Part shown: positions 8,996 through 16,904 of the stretch, piece by piece
How the letters are laid out: each line of letters begins with the position of its first letter
How positions within the stretch are numbered: position 1 is the first letter of the stretch
DNA from: a bacterium
GTDB taxonomy: Bacteria; Vulcanimicrobiota; Vulcanimicrobiia; Vulcanimicrobiales; Vulcanimicrobiaceae
Direction: 5' to 3'
Assembly: GCA_021790935.1 (NCBI GenBank)
Contig: JAJYFL010000001.1
Coordinates: 248,001 to 312,000 of the forward strand
DNA: 64,000 nucleotides
Translations under genes and position numbers: made by a program
The notes under the pieces: generated by a model
Databases searched by the model: none
The model's input: the letters and a program-made list of their open reading frames with translations, nothing else
What the model was told of the DNA's origin: nothing

Positions 8996-9220
8996 ATGGC
9001 GATTCAAGACGAGATGCAAGTGCGCCATTCCGGCGGCGGGATGACCGTGCAAGAGGCGGGCAAGCGCGGGGGCGAGCGCGTCAAGGCCAAGTATGGCACG
9101 GAGTTCTACGAGGCCATAGGCCGTAAGGGCGGGGAGGCGACCAAAGAAAAGTACGGCCCGTCCTTTTACGAGGTGATCGGCCAAAAAGGCGGGCAGAAGT
9201 TAAAGCGCAAGCCGACCTAG
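8996..9220 (+). CDS. KGG-repeat stress protein (GsiB/ConF-like), short
   Basis: 74 residues from the ATG at 8996, preceded by GAGGTG at 9 bases; an earlier in-frame ATG at 8948 falls in the promoter. The protein is a hydrophilic, glycine- and lysine-rich tandem repeat: GKRGGERVKAKYGTEFYEAI, GRKGGEATKEKYGPSFYEVI, then GQKGGQKLK, about 22 residues per unit. This is the stress-induced bacterial acidophilic repeat (KGG) family, produced on starvation, heat or desiccation and thought to be intrinsically disordered and protective. It is paired with a second KGG gene 9 bases downstream. A sigma-B-like promoter precedes it. Confidence 0.88.
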   Translation: MAIQDEMQVRHSGGGMTVQEAGKRGGERVKAKYGTEFYEAIGRKGGEATKEKYGPSFYEVIGQKGGQKLKRKPT

Positions 9221-9229
9221 GGGCCCACT

Positions 9230-9562
9230 ATGGCAAAACCTAAGGACGGGCCGGATAACGGGTCGGGCGATATGTCCGTTCGCGATGCCGGGAAAAAAGG
9301 CGGCGATACCGTCCGGGACCGTTACGGCTCGACGTTCTACGAAGAGATCGGGCGTAAAGGCGGCCAGGTGACGCGCGAGCGCCACGGTGCGGAGTTCTAC
9401 GAATCGATCGGGCGTAAAGGCGGCCGGGTCGTCAAGGACAAGTACGGTACGGGTTTCTACGAGCAGATCGGTCATAAGGGCGGGCAAAAGGTGAAGAGCC
9501 TGGTCGCCGAGGCCAAGAAGAAACGTGCCGAAACGGAACGCGAAAAAGGCCCGTCATCGTGA
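9230..9562 (+). CDS. KGG-repeat stress protein (GsiB/ConF-like), longer
   Basis: 110 residues, the second of a tandem pair. The repeats are GKKGGDTVRDRYGSTFYEEI, GRKGGQVTRERHGAEFYESI, GRKGGRVVKDKYGTGFYEQI and GHKGGQKVK, followed by a Lys/Glu-rich helical tail (AEAKKKRAETEREKG). Its units match those of the upstream gene, so the pair arose by duplication with one extra repeat here. It is probably co-transcribed from the stress promoter at 8931-8955. It overlaps the convergent lptC-like gene by 9 bases. Confidence 0.88.
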   Translation: MAKPKDGPDNGSGDMSVRDAGKKGGDTVRDRYGSTFYEEIGRKGGQVTRERHGAEFYESIGRKGGRVVKDKYGTGFYEQIGHKGGQKVKSLVAEAKKKRAETEREKGPSS

Positions 9563-10117
9563 GAGGTGGATGCCGCCGTGCACGCCTTCGAGCGTGACCA
9601 GTCCTTTCTTGAAGTCGACGGTGATGGAATCCACCTTGAGAGTCTGGCCGCGCGTGCGAACGATGCTTGGATGGGGCATCGCGAGGTGCTTCAGCCCGTC
9701 TTCCCACTCGACCAGATCGGTATCGAACGATCGCCCATCGTTCGCTTTTGGGTTGGCCGATTCGATATGCACGTCGCCGATGGCCGTAAAATCCAAGGAT
9801 GCCGTGTTGATCGAGACTTCCTGCGCCGATATGCGCAGATACGGTTTACCTTTGCGAAAGAGTATGCCGTTGTGGATGCCGGTGATCGTGGCTACCGATC
9901 CGTTCGGCGATTGTTCCGCCCGCTTGTAATCGAAGCTCCACGACTTCGTGTCGATGCGGTGGTTCGAGACGTGCCCGCCTTTGAGGACGATCGGCTGCGA
10001 ATTGGGAGTGTTGGGCATGGGCTCGCGGCCGGCCAGAATGAAGCCGACCGTGAGGAACGCTGCGAGGGCGAGGCCGGCGGCGATCGCCACCGAGCGGACG
10101 CCCATTCTAATCTTCAC
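9554..10117 (-). CDS. LptC-like LPS-transport periplasmic protein
   Basis: 187 residues. A single N-terminal membrane anchor (SVAIAAGLALAAFLTVGFIL) is followed by a beta-rich domain of the LptC/OstA jelly-roll type, ending in repeating strands (GKPYLRISAQEVSINTASLD, TLKVDSITVDFKKGLVTLEG). LptC bridges the inner-membrane LptB2FG exporter and the periplasmic lipopolysaccharide path. The start is taken as GTG 10117, which has GGAG 8 bases upstream and overlaps the lnt stop; an ATG at 10105 is the alternative. Position beside lnt, with lptD and lptF/G a few kb away, supports the role. Sequence similarity to characterised LptC is weak by eye. Confidence 0.6.
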   Translation of the reverse strand: MKIRMGVRSVAIAAGLALAAFLTVGFILAGREPMPNTPNSQPIVLKGGHVSNHRIDTKSWSFDYKRAEQSPNGSVATITGIHNGILFRKGKPYLRISAQEVSINTASLDFTAIGDVHIESANPKANDGRSFDTDLVEWEDGLKHLAMPHPSIVRTRGQTLKVDSITVDFKKGLVTLEGVHGGIHLSR

Positions 10118-11612
10118 GCTTGACGCTCCGCAGGCGCCGCACGAACGGCGCACCCAGAACCAGGACGAGATAGAGGGCGAGCAGCGTCAGCGCGACCGGA
10201 CGCGGTCCGATGCGAGCGAAGAAGGAGCCCGGCGGCCTGCCGACCATTCCGAGCACGACTGCCCGGTGGTCGAGCTGCGACCGCGCCGTCCATCGCCCAT
10301 CGGGTGCGATGATGCCGCTGATACCGGTCGCGGCCGCGCGCACGACCCAGGTTCCGCTCTCGATCGCGCGCAGCTGCGCGATCTGCGCGTGCTGGTACGG
10401 ACCGGAGGTCTCTCCGAACCATGCATCGTCGGTGGCGACGACCAAGAGTTGCGCTCCATTACGGAGTTGGCCGTGCGCGAGATCGGCAAACGCCGACTCC
10501 CAGCAGATCAACGGCGCAAACGAGAGTGCGGCGGTTGGGTAGACGGAGTCGGCAGTGCCCGACTGAAAATTGCCGATGAACGAGGTCTCGGGAAGCCAGT
10601 GCAGCCACGCTTTGCCGGGGAACGACTCGGCAAACGGCACGAGCTGCCGCTTGTCGTAGATGCCGGCGAGCCTGCCGAGCGGGCCGAACACATAGAGAGC
10701 GTTGTAGTATCCGTTCGCATGGTAATCCCAACTCCCGACGACCAGCGTCGTGCGAAGGCGCCGCGCGATTCCCGCGAACCGCGCCATCAAAGCCGGATCG
10801 TAGTCGAGCGCGGTGACGATGACCGTCTCGGGCCACACGACCAGTTGTGGGTGAAATGGGGCGACCGTTCGCGTGAGCGCGGTGTAGCGCCGGATAGCCA
10901 GTTCGAGGGCTCCGGGCTTCATCTTGAGGGACTGCGCGATGTTGCCTTGCACGGCGGCAACGCGCATCGTCGGCGGCGCCGCGGCCCGGGCGGGCCATGC
11001 CGCCCAGCAGAGCGCCCAAGCGAGGGCGATCGTGCCAAAGACGACCGCGGCGCTGCGGTAGCGCCGGCGGGCGATCGCACTCGCGGCATACGCGCCGATC
11101 GTGCAGATGACGAACGTCACGCCGTAGGTGCCGGCATAGGCAGCGAAGAGGCCCAGCGGCGTATCGGCTTGCGTGTAACCGAGCTGTTCGAACGGCACGC
11201 CGAGCGGCCCGATCGAGCGCAGCCACTCGAAGACCGTGAAGGCAGCGGCCGCAGCCAAAGGTGCGAGCGCGCGCGGGGCAAAACGGGCGGCGACGGCGCT
11301 GCTCGCAGCGGCCAGCGCGAAGGCGAGACCTTCGGTCAGCGCGACGATGACCGGTACGGCGAAGGCAAAACCGCCGATGAAGCTGCCGATCGTGAACGAT
11401 ATCCACCAAAACGTGACGGCGAAGAAGACCGTTCCCGAGAGCCAGCCGGAGAAGAAGGCTCGTTTCCAGGAGAGGCGCTGCCAGAGCCAGAACAGGCCCG
11501 CCGCTCCGACCGGTGCGAGCCACGCCTGACCGGCCTTGGGAAATGCCAGCGCAAGGGCCACCGCGCTCAAGACGGCGATGCCGAACTCGAGCGCGCGCTC
11601 CGAGGGATACAT
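10107..11612 (-). CDS. lnt: Apolipoprotein N-acyltransferase
   Basis: 501 residues. Adds the third acyl chain to the N-terminal Cys of lipoproteins in the inner membrane. The N-terminal half (about residues 8-210) contains six or seven transmembrane helices; the C-terminal half is a nitrilase-like domain with the catalytic triad: Glu in LVVWPETV, Lys in YDKRQLVPFAE and Cys in APLICWESAF. The start is uncertain. The ATG at 11612 (MYPSERALEFG) overlaps the start codon of the divergent lipoprotein gene, and neither it nor the ATG at 11645 has a clear ribosome site. It overlaps the lptC-like gene by 11 bases at its 3' end. Confidence 0.93.
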   Translation of the reverse strand: MYPSERALEFGIAVLSAVALALAFPKAGQAWLAPVGAAGLFWLWQRLSWKRAFFSGWLSGTVFFAVTFWWISFTIGSFIGGFAFAVPVIVALTEGLAFALAAASSAVAARFAPRALAPLAAAAAFTVFEWLRSIGPLGVPFEQLGYTQADTPLGLFAAYAGTYGVTFVICTIGAYAASAIARRRYRSAAVVFGTIALAWALCWAAWPARAAAPPTMRVAAVQGNIAQSLKMKPGALELAIRRYTALTRTVAPFHPQLVVWPETVIVTALDYDPALMARFAGIARRLRTTLVVGSWDYHANGYYNALYVFGPLGRLAGIYDKRQLVPFAESFPGKAWLHWLPETSFIGNFQSGTADSVYPTAALSFAPLICWESAFADLAHGQLRNGAQLLVVATDDAWFGETSGPYQHAQIAQLRAIESGTWVVRAAATGISGIIAPDGRWTARSQLDHRAVVLGMVGRPPGSFFARIGPRPVALTLLALYLVLVLGAPFVRRLRSVKRED

Positions 11613-12414
11613 GATTCGTAGATTGGGTCTCGTCTTATTCACCATAGCGCTCGCGCTGGCGGCATGCGGGCGCCAGGTCACGCCAAACCGCACCTCGCCC
11701 GGCGGAAGGGGCGGTGGCCTCGCTGCGGGTTCCATGCAGGTCAAGTTTCAGACGCAGGGTCAAATGGATTTTGCGAACGTCCGGTACGTCATCATGTTTA
11801 ATACGAGCGGGACGGGCGGAGAACCTTATGCCAACGGGTACCAAACGAATTATCAGAACTACTCCTTTGCTCTGGTGGTCGGAGGGAGCGGCAACAGCGT
11901 CGCACAGCCGGTGCTCTATCAGTACATCCATCAAACCGGCCCCGGCGGTGCGGTCGCGATCGTTCCCTACCGGCTCTACTACACGCCGCAGCAGCTGACG
12001 TTTCTTCCAAATAGCAATGGGCTCGGCACCGAGTTCTCCATTACCTTCGACCGCACGCTGTTCTACGGCATCTCGGTCACCCCATCGCCGTCCCCGACCG
12101 CAACGGCGAGCGCGAGCGCATCCGCCTCGCCGTCACCTTCGCCCTCGCCCTCGTCCTCGCCGCCCGCGGCGACGCCCCAGCCGCAGCCGACCACCGCCGC
12201 TCAGACCACGTGGTACGTCAATTTCTTTACGACCGATACCTCCGGCAATCCACTGGACGCCTTCGGCATCGGAGGAGCGACCGATCAGTCTTTCGTCTGG
12301 TCGATCGATACAACGAAGATCTTCGACCAGCAGCAGTTCGTGGGGCAGAACGCTACTCAAGCACCCTATGCGAGCGCCCAGATCTCGATCGGCGAGATCG
12401 CCAACAACCCGTGA
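11611..12414 (+). CDS. Lipoprotein of unknown function with Ser/Pro linker
   Basis: 267 residues with a type II signal peptide: MIRRLGLVLFTIALALAAC, lipobox LAAC, Cys19 as lipidation site. GAGGGA lies 6 bases before the ATG. The mature part has two beta-rich sections (about 40-150 and 200-265) separated by a low-complexity linker of Ser, Pro, Ala and Thr repeats at about 155-195. FDRTLFYGISV and WYVNFFTTD are the most conserved-looking stretches, but no family is recognised. Its start codon overlaps that of lnt on the opposite strand by two bases. Confidence 0.75.
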   Translation: MIRRLGLVLFTIALALAACGRQVTPNRTSPGGRGGGLAAGSMQVKFQTQGQMDFANVRYVIMFNTSGTGGEPYANGYQTNYQNYSFALVVGGSGNSVAQPVLYQYIHQTGPGGAVAIVPYRLYYTPQQLTFLPNSNGLGTEFSITFDRTLFYGISVTPSPSPTATASASASASPSPSPSPSSSPPAATPQPQPTTAAQTTWYVNFFTTDTSGNPLDAFGIGGATDQSFVWSIDTTKIFDQQQFVGQNATQAPYASAQISIGEIANNP

Positions 12415-12426
12415 ATGTGAGCCGCT

Positions 12427-12588
12427 ATGTTTGAAACGATCGCCTGCGGGCACGAACTCTGCAACTGCGTGATCATGGCCGCCGTCGGCGACATTCAATA
12501 CTGCAGCGACGACTGCAGGAACGCCGTCGAAAACGACATCGAGTCCGATGCGTGCCCGTGCGGGCACCCGCCCTGCGACGCGGCCTAA
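12427..12588 (+). CDS. Bacterial metallothionein (SmtA/BmtA-like), 53 residues
   Basis: A short frame beginning MFETIACGHELCNC. Eight cysteines (7, 12, 14, 26, 30, 43, 45, 50) and two histidines (9, 47) follow the cyanobacterial SmtA pattern: C-x-H-x2-C-x-C, then YCSDDC, then CPCGHPPC. SmtA-type proteins bind zinc and cadmium in a four-metal cluster; the YCS..C and CGH..C segments are the family signatures. It starts 12 bases after the lipoprotein stop and may be translationally coupled to it; a weak GTGAG lies upstream. No SmtB-type repressor is visible nearby. Length and spacing of the Cys residues make a chance frame unlikely. Confidence 0.8.
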   Translation: MFETIACGHELCNCVIMAAVGDIQYCSDDCRNAVENDIESDACPCGHPPCDAA

Positions 12589-12701
12589 ACCGGCCCGCAC
12601 CGGGCTCCGAGCGGGCAGGCTGCTCCCGCGGTGGGCCGCCGGACGGAAATCGGACGCCTGGTTCTGTAAGATGATCCCACCTTTCCACAAGGGGACCCAG
12701 C

Positions 12702-13082
12702 ATGAAATCCTACCTTCGCTTCGCGATGCTGCTTGGGATCGTGGCCTCGAGCCTTTTCACCAAGACGCCCGCAGCAGCCGCGCCGGCACTCTCCGGCCAG
12801 TGGACCTGTCTCTCGTACGGCGCGAGCATCAACTGGTTTCAGAACATCCTGTTCCATCCCAACGGAACCTACGCACTCGGCGATGCTCGCAAGCCGTACG
12901 CACCCGGACGCTATTCGATCGACTCACGCAACGTCGTGCATTTCCTTAGCGGCGGTGACGACGATTTTCTGGGGCTCTACAAAGATCGTGCAGTCTACCT
13001 GAAGTTTAAGACCGATCCGGGACCGTTCGAAAAGCGCGGTTTCGACCTGACCTTCAAGTGCGGGCGCAACAGCAGGCAGTAA
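12702..13082 (+). CDS. Small secreted protein, unknown function
   Basis: 126 residues. A signal peptide (MKSYLRFAMLLGIVASSLF, cleavage near AAAA at 24-27) precedes a compact domain beginning LSGQWTCLSYGAS, with PNGTYALGD and GRYSIDSRNVVHFLSGG, a beta-barrel or lipocalin-like strand pattern (a G-x-W near the start, alternating hydrophobics). Two cysteines (in WTC and FKC) may form a disulphide. AAGGGGAC lies upstream of the ATG. No neighbour gives a functional clue. It is convergent with the lptD-like gene. Confidence 0.75.
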   Translation: MKSYLRFAMLLGIVASSLFTKTPAAAAPALSGQWTCLSYGASINWFQNILFHPNGTYALGDARKPYAPGRYSIDSRNVVHFLSGGDDDFLGLYKDRAVYLKFKTDPGPFEKRGFDLTFKCGRNSRQ

Positions 13083-13113
13083 AAGCCGATCGCGCTCCGC
13101 TGCCAACAGCCCG

Positions 13114-15609
13114 CTAGGGTCCGCCGAAGTTTAGACTCCCGGTCGGGATGATCGGCCCTTGCGTGTTGATGCCGAAATTCGCCGTATGCGACGGGAAGGC
13201 CAGCACTTCGAGCGAGACGTTGATCTGCCGTGAAGCCTGGTTGTACTGCACGCGGATCTCGTAACAATTGCCGATGATGCGGCTGTAGTAGATCGTCTTG
13301 TTTTCGATGCGGCCCTTGTTCTTCCAATCCACGTCTCCGGCGAACTGAAGTTGGGCTCCGCGCCCGAAGGGTGTCGAAAACTGCACGTTGGTGCTGGAGA
13401 AGCCGAGCCCGGAGCCCGGCGAGAACGCGCCGCCGAGCAGCACGTAGGATTGATACGAGGGCCGCAGCGCGAGTTGGTAGGAGACGGGCTGGGCCATCCT
13501 GTTGAAGTTGGTTGCGAAGCCCAGCGTCAGGTTGTAGTAGTCTCCGTTGTAGAACCGCAAGATATCTTGCGCGCCTTTGTAGTTCTGGGTCGGCTGCTGG
13601 TCCAAGAACTGGAACGGCACCGAAGCCGGGCCGTTGTAGTTGCTTTCGTTGTAGGTTATGGCGTTCAGCACGTGATTGCCGATCGGCGTCGAGAGGCTCA
13701 TGTTCTGGCGGATCGCGGCTTTCAGGTCTCCGGTTCCGTAGGCGAACTGGTCGACGTTCACGGTCGACTGGAAGTCGCTGCCGCCGATCTTATAGAGCAC
13801 CGGACCGAAGACGAAACCGAGATCGGCGCGCGTGGTCGTGAAAGAATTGCTCGGCTCGTTGTATTGCCCGAGCGTGAACTGACTCGTAATTGGAAACACG
13901 AAGTGCGGAAGGAAGTTATACGGGCGAATCTGCAGCTCGGGCAGCTTGTTGATGCCGTACGGCTGGTTGGCAAACGTCTTGTCAAAAATCAGTTGGTAGT
14001 CGGCGCCCTTGGTGCTCCAGTGGGTGAGCGTGTCGATATGTCCCGACGAGTTGGAACTGAAGAACCCGCCGTAGCTCGACTGGCTGCGCGAGTACGAGAA
14101 GGTCGAACTCTGCTGCAGGTTCGCGGTAATCTGGCGCTGGTCGGAGAAGCCGAAGCTGTCGTTGACTTGCTGCGAGCCGGTGGAGTTCCGCGAATACTGA
14201 TAGGTCTGCGAAGCGCGCGCCCCCGCATGCACGATCGAGGCGCCGATGGTCTCGGTGGCCGGCAGACTCGTGAGGGCCCCGAAATTATCGTTGTATGCAA
14301 ACGAGAAGTTGCCGCGCACCGTACGCGAGAAATTTTCTAAGTCTTGGACGTTGATCGTGTTGGTCGTCCGGCCGATGCGCTTATCCTGCTGCTCCTCGTA
14401 GTCGATACTGGTCTGGCGTTTGCCGTCCTTGCGCTGCAGGAACGCAACGTACCCGAGGTTCAGGCCCTCCTTAGAGTAGTACTCCACCTTGTAGTAGCCG
14501 TAGTAGTACTGATCCTTACCGAAGCCGATCTTGGTGCGGACGTACCATCCCTGATACGAGTTATAGCCGATCTCCGGGAAGAACGAGGGTCTCTGGCGCG
14601 GTCCGATGACCTGCCGCAGCGGTATGACGATACGCGGCAGAAAGAAGACGGCGGCCGCACCGAGCCACAGTATGGCTTTGTTGATGACGATGCGGTTACC
14701 GGGATAGACGTCGATGGTGCGTCCGGTGATGTGGTAGCCCGAGCGCGGGCGCGCGCAGGTCGTGACGAATGCGTAGTCGCCGTGCGCGACCCCCTTGGCG
14801 TTGGACTTAAGTTTGCGCGCGTTGAAGTAGACCAAGCCCTGCTCGACGCCTTGGGAACTCTCGCCTCGGCCGTTGACGAGCGTAGCCTTTTGATCGATCG
14901 TGTCGAAGGTGATTCGGTCTGCGTAGAGCACCGAGTTCTGCTCGCGGTTGATGATATACGGGCTGCCGCTCACCACGATGGTGCGGGCGCCGTCGTAGTG
15001 TGCGCGGTCGCCGACGAGAACTTCGTCCTGATAGAAGATGTGAACGTTGCCGATCGCATCGCCGGGCGTTCCCGGCTTCGTGCCGCCGACGAATTTGTCG
15101 GCGAGCACCGCGATGTCGCCGGGATGCAGCGTCGGCAGCGGAGTCGGTCCGGCGGCCGTTGGCGCGGGCGAGGGCGTCCCGGTCGGGGCGCCGACCGGTG
15201 CGATGGTGGGCGGCGGAGCGGAGGAGCGAATCAAGTAGACCGGTCCGCTCGTCGTCGATGCTTGCGGCGTCTGCAGCGGAATCGGCGGGGGCGTCATCGG
15301 CGCGGCGGCCGGGAACGGCGTCGCATAGAGCTGCGACTGGCCGCTCAGGGGCGCGGGGAAGGTCGGCGTCGGCTGCGGCGTGGGCGATGCGCTAGGCGCC
15401 GGCGACGCGGCCCCGGAGTCGGCCACGAGCGCGCCGCGCGCGCGGGCCGCGCAGCTCTGGCCGTTCAAGAGCGCGAGCGCGCGCCGCTGTGCGAGCGAAG
15501 GCGACCCGAAAGCAGCCGGCGCCGGCGCCGGCAGATACGCGGCGACGAACGATAGCAAACATGCGAGCGCCAATCGAGGGCGGCGGGGGCCGTTGTGGTC
15601 GGACAACAC
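13114..15609 (-). CDS. lptD: LptD/OstA-like outer-membrane LPS assembly protein
   Basis: 831 residues from a GTG start. A signal sequence (RLALACLLSFVAAYLPAPAP) is followed by a long Pro/Ala/Thr linker (about 60-165), then an OstA-type periplasmic domain (about 165-300: GDIAVLADKF, EVLVGDRAHYDGARTIVVSG, NSVLYADRITFD) and a C-terminal beta-barrel of about 500 residues rich in aromatic, alternating strands (YSYRSQSSYGG-like, ending NFGGP). LptD inserts lipopolysaccharide in the outer leaflet. It begins 4 bases after the lptF/G stop, so the two are coupled. The proline-rich linker is unusual compared with proteobacterial LptD. Confidence 0.8.
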   Translation of the reverse strand: MLSDHNGPRRPRLALACLLSFVAAYLPAPAPAAFGSPSLAQRRALALLNGQSCAARARGALVADSGAASPAPSASPTPQPTPTFPAPLSGQSQLYATPFPAAAPMTPPPIPLQTPQASTTSGPVYLIRSSAPPPTIAPVGAPTGTPSPAPTAAGPTPLPTLHPGDIAVLADKFVGGTKPGTPGDAIGNVHIFYQDEVLVGDRAHYDGARTIVVSGSPYIINREQNSVLYADRITFDTIDQKATLVNGRGESSQGVEQGLVYFNARKLKSNAKGVAHGDYAFVTTCARPRSGYHITGRTIDVYPGNRIVINKAILWLGAAAVFFLPRIVIPLRQVIGPRQRPSFFPEIGYNSYQGWYVRTKIGFGKDQYYYGYYKVEYYSKEGLNLGYVAFLQRKDGKRQTSIDYEEQQDKRIGRTTNTINVQDLENFSRTVRGNFSFAYNDNFGALTSLPATETIGASIVHAGARASQTYQYSRNSTGSQQVNDSFGFSDQRQITANLQQSSTFSYSRSQSSYGGFFSSNSSGHIDTLTHWSTKGADYQLIFDKTFANQPYGINKLPELQIRPYNFLPHFVFPITSQFTLGQYNEPSNSFTTTRADLGFVFGPVLYKIGGSDFQSTVNVDQFAYGTGDLKAAIRQNMSLSTPIGNHVLNAITYNESNYNGPASVPFQFLDQQPTQNYKGAQDILRFYNGDYYNLTLGFATNFNRMAQPVSYQLALRPSYQSYVLLGGAFSPGSGLGFSSTNVQFSTPFGRGAQLQFAGDVDWKNKGRIENKTIYYSRIIGNCYEIRVQYNQASRQINVSLEVLAFPSHTANFGINTQGPIIPTGSLNFGGP

Positions 15610-15613
15610 GCGG

Positions 15614-16768
15614 TTAGTGTTCTTCGTACCAGAGCAGTCCGAGGCCCGCGAGCCCGAAGACGACGTTCGGCAGCCAGGACGCGAGGTACGGGTTCACGCG
15701 CCCGGTGCTGCCGAAGACCGCGGCCGCGTCGGACATCATGTAGTAAACGAAGAACGCCAGAATCGACAGCGCGGCGCCAAGCATCCAACCTTTGCTGCCG
15801 AAGCGGATGGCCAGCGGCAGCGCGATAAGCACGCCGACGAAGGCGGCAAACGGAAAGGCCGTCTTGTTCGCGAGGCTGACCTGCAGATTGCCGAGGGCTT
15901 CGCCGCCGACGCCCTGCGCCCGCAGCGCGTTCACCTCGTTCTTGAGCTGGGCGCTCGACATCGTGTAGGCGTCGCTGTTCGCCGAGCTCATGAACGCCGC
16001 GGCGGTCTCGCCCATCGGCAGCCCGATCGAGGCCTCCTTGGCGTGTACCTGCGAGGTCAGGTAGCCTTGCGCGTTGTAGCGCGTCTCGATGACATCGTGC
16101 AGCACGAGCGTCGCGCCGCGGACGGTCGCGCTCTTGGCCTGCAGCGTCTCGTTGAAATACCCGAACTTTCCGGGCTTGAAGATCTGTACCCCCACCATCG
16201 TCTTGCCGTCGGGCATGACTTGGCTCACGTAGAAGACGTCGTTGGTGTCGGGATCCTTGCGGAAGAACTGTGGCTCTATCGGCAAGGACGACGTATGGTA
16301 GACGATTTGATAGAACGTGCGCGTCGAGAGATCGACCGATTTCGGCGCGATGTACTCGTTCATCGCATACGAGAGAACGAATGCCAAGAAACCAAAGATC
16401 AGCGGCGTTAGGCAGATGCGCCACAACGGGACGCCGGAGGTGCGGACGGCGTTGATCTCGTTGTCGCCGACCAGCCGCCCCATGCCGAGCAGCGTCGCGA
16501 CGAGCGTCGCAAACGGGAACGCCATCGGGATCGATTGCGGTATCCGAAAGACGACGAAGCGCAGCACCAAGAAGAACGGCGCATTCTGCTGGATGATGTA
16601 CTTCGCCGCCAGAAAGAAGATGTTGAACGCCCAGAACAGGAAGAACGCGGCGAATGCAAACAGAAACGGACCGATGAACGCGCGCAGGATATACGCGTCG
16701 AGAATCGGGAGCCGCAGGCGAGGCAGCGATACGAACGGCGCGCGTTGCCTTCCAGAGAGCGACGCCAT
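15614..16768 (-). CDS. LptF/LptG family LPS export permease
   Basis: 384 residues. Membrane half of the LptB2FG exporter that extracts lipopolysaccharide from the inner membrane. Two or three transmembrane helices at about 25-130 (LRAFIGPFLFAFAAFFLFW), a periplasmic jelly-roll domain (about 150-270), then three more helices at about 305-380. Typical family residues are seen in IPMAFPFATLVATLLGMGRL and NEINAVRTSGVPLWRI. Only one such permease lies in the window, so F and G cannot be told apart. It precedes lptD by 4 bases. Confidence 0.9.
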   Translation of the reverse strand: MASLSGRQRAPFVSLPRLRLPILDAYILRAFIGPFLFAFAAFFLFWAFNIFFLAAKYIIQQNAPFFLVLRFVVFRIPQSIPMAFPFATLVATLLGMGRLVGDNEINAVRTSGVPLWRICLTPLIFGFLAFVLSYAMNEYIAPKSVDLSTRTFYQIVYHTSSLPIEPQFFRKDPDTNDVFYVSQVMPDGKTMVGVQIFKPGKFGYFNETLQAKSATVRGATLVLHDVIETRYNAQGYLTSQVHAKEASIGLPMGETAAAFMSSANSDAYTMSSAQLKNEVNALRAQGVGGEALGNLQVSLANKTAFPFAAFVGVLIALPLAIRFGSKGWMLGAALSILAFFVYYMMSDAAAVFGSTGRVNPYLASWLPNVVFGLAGLGLLWYEEH

Positions 16769-16772
16769 AGGC

Positions 16773-16898
16773 TAGGAGGCTGTCGGAGTTAAGCCCGTTT
16801 CCATCTTTGGGCCGCCTTTTGCCCGAATACTTCGTTGCTCGTCTCCAGACAAAATTCGGCGCCAAATCTGAAAACGGCTCAACTCCGACAGCCTCCTA
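16773..16898. repeat. 126-bp imperfect palindrome (MITE-like hairpin element)
   Basis: The left end TAGGAGGCTGTCGGAGTTAA and the right end TTAACTCCGACAGCCTCCTA-like sequence (actually CAACTCCGACAGCCTCCTA) form 28-base arms with 3 mismatches. The pairing continues inwards with gaps (CCGTTTCCATCTTTGG against CCGTTTTCAGATTTGG), so nearly the whole element can fold into one long hairpin. It fills the gap between the transglycosylase and lptF/G, and a solitary arm occurs at 4836-4859. This is the architecture of a non-autonomous transposon derivative or ERIC-like dispersed repeat; it carries no frame of its own. Confidence 0.75.
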
Positions 16899-16904
16899 CC
16901 GGTC

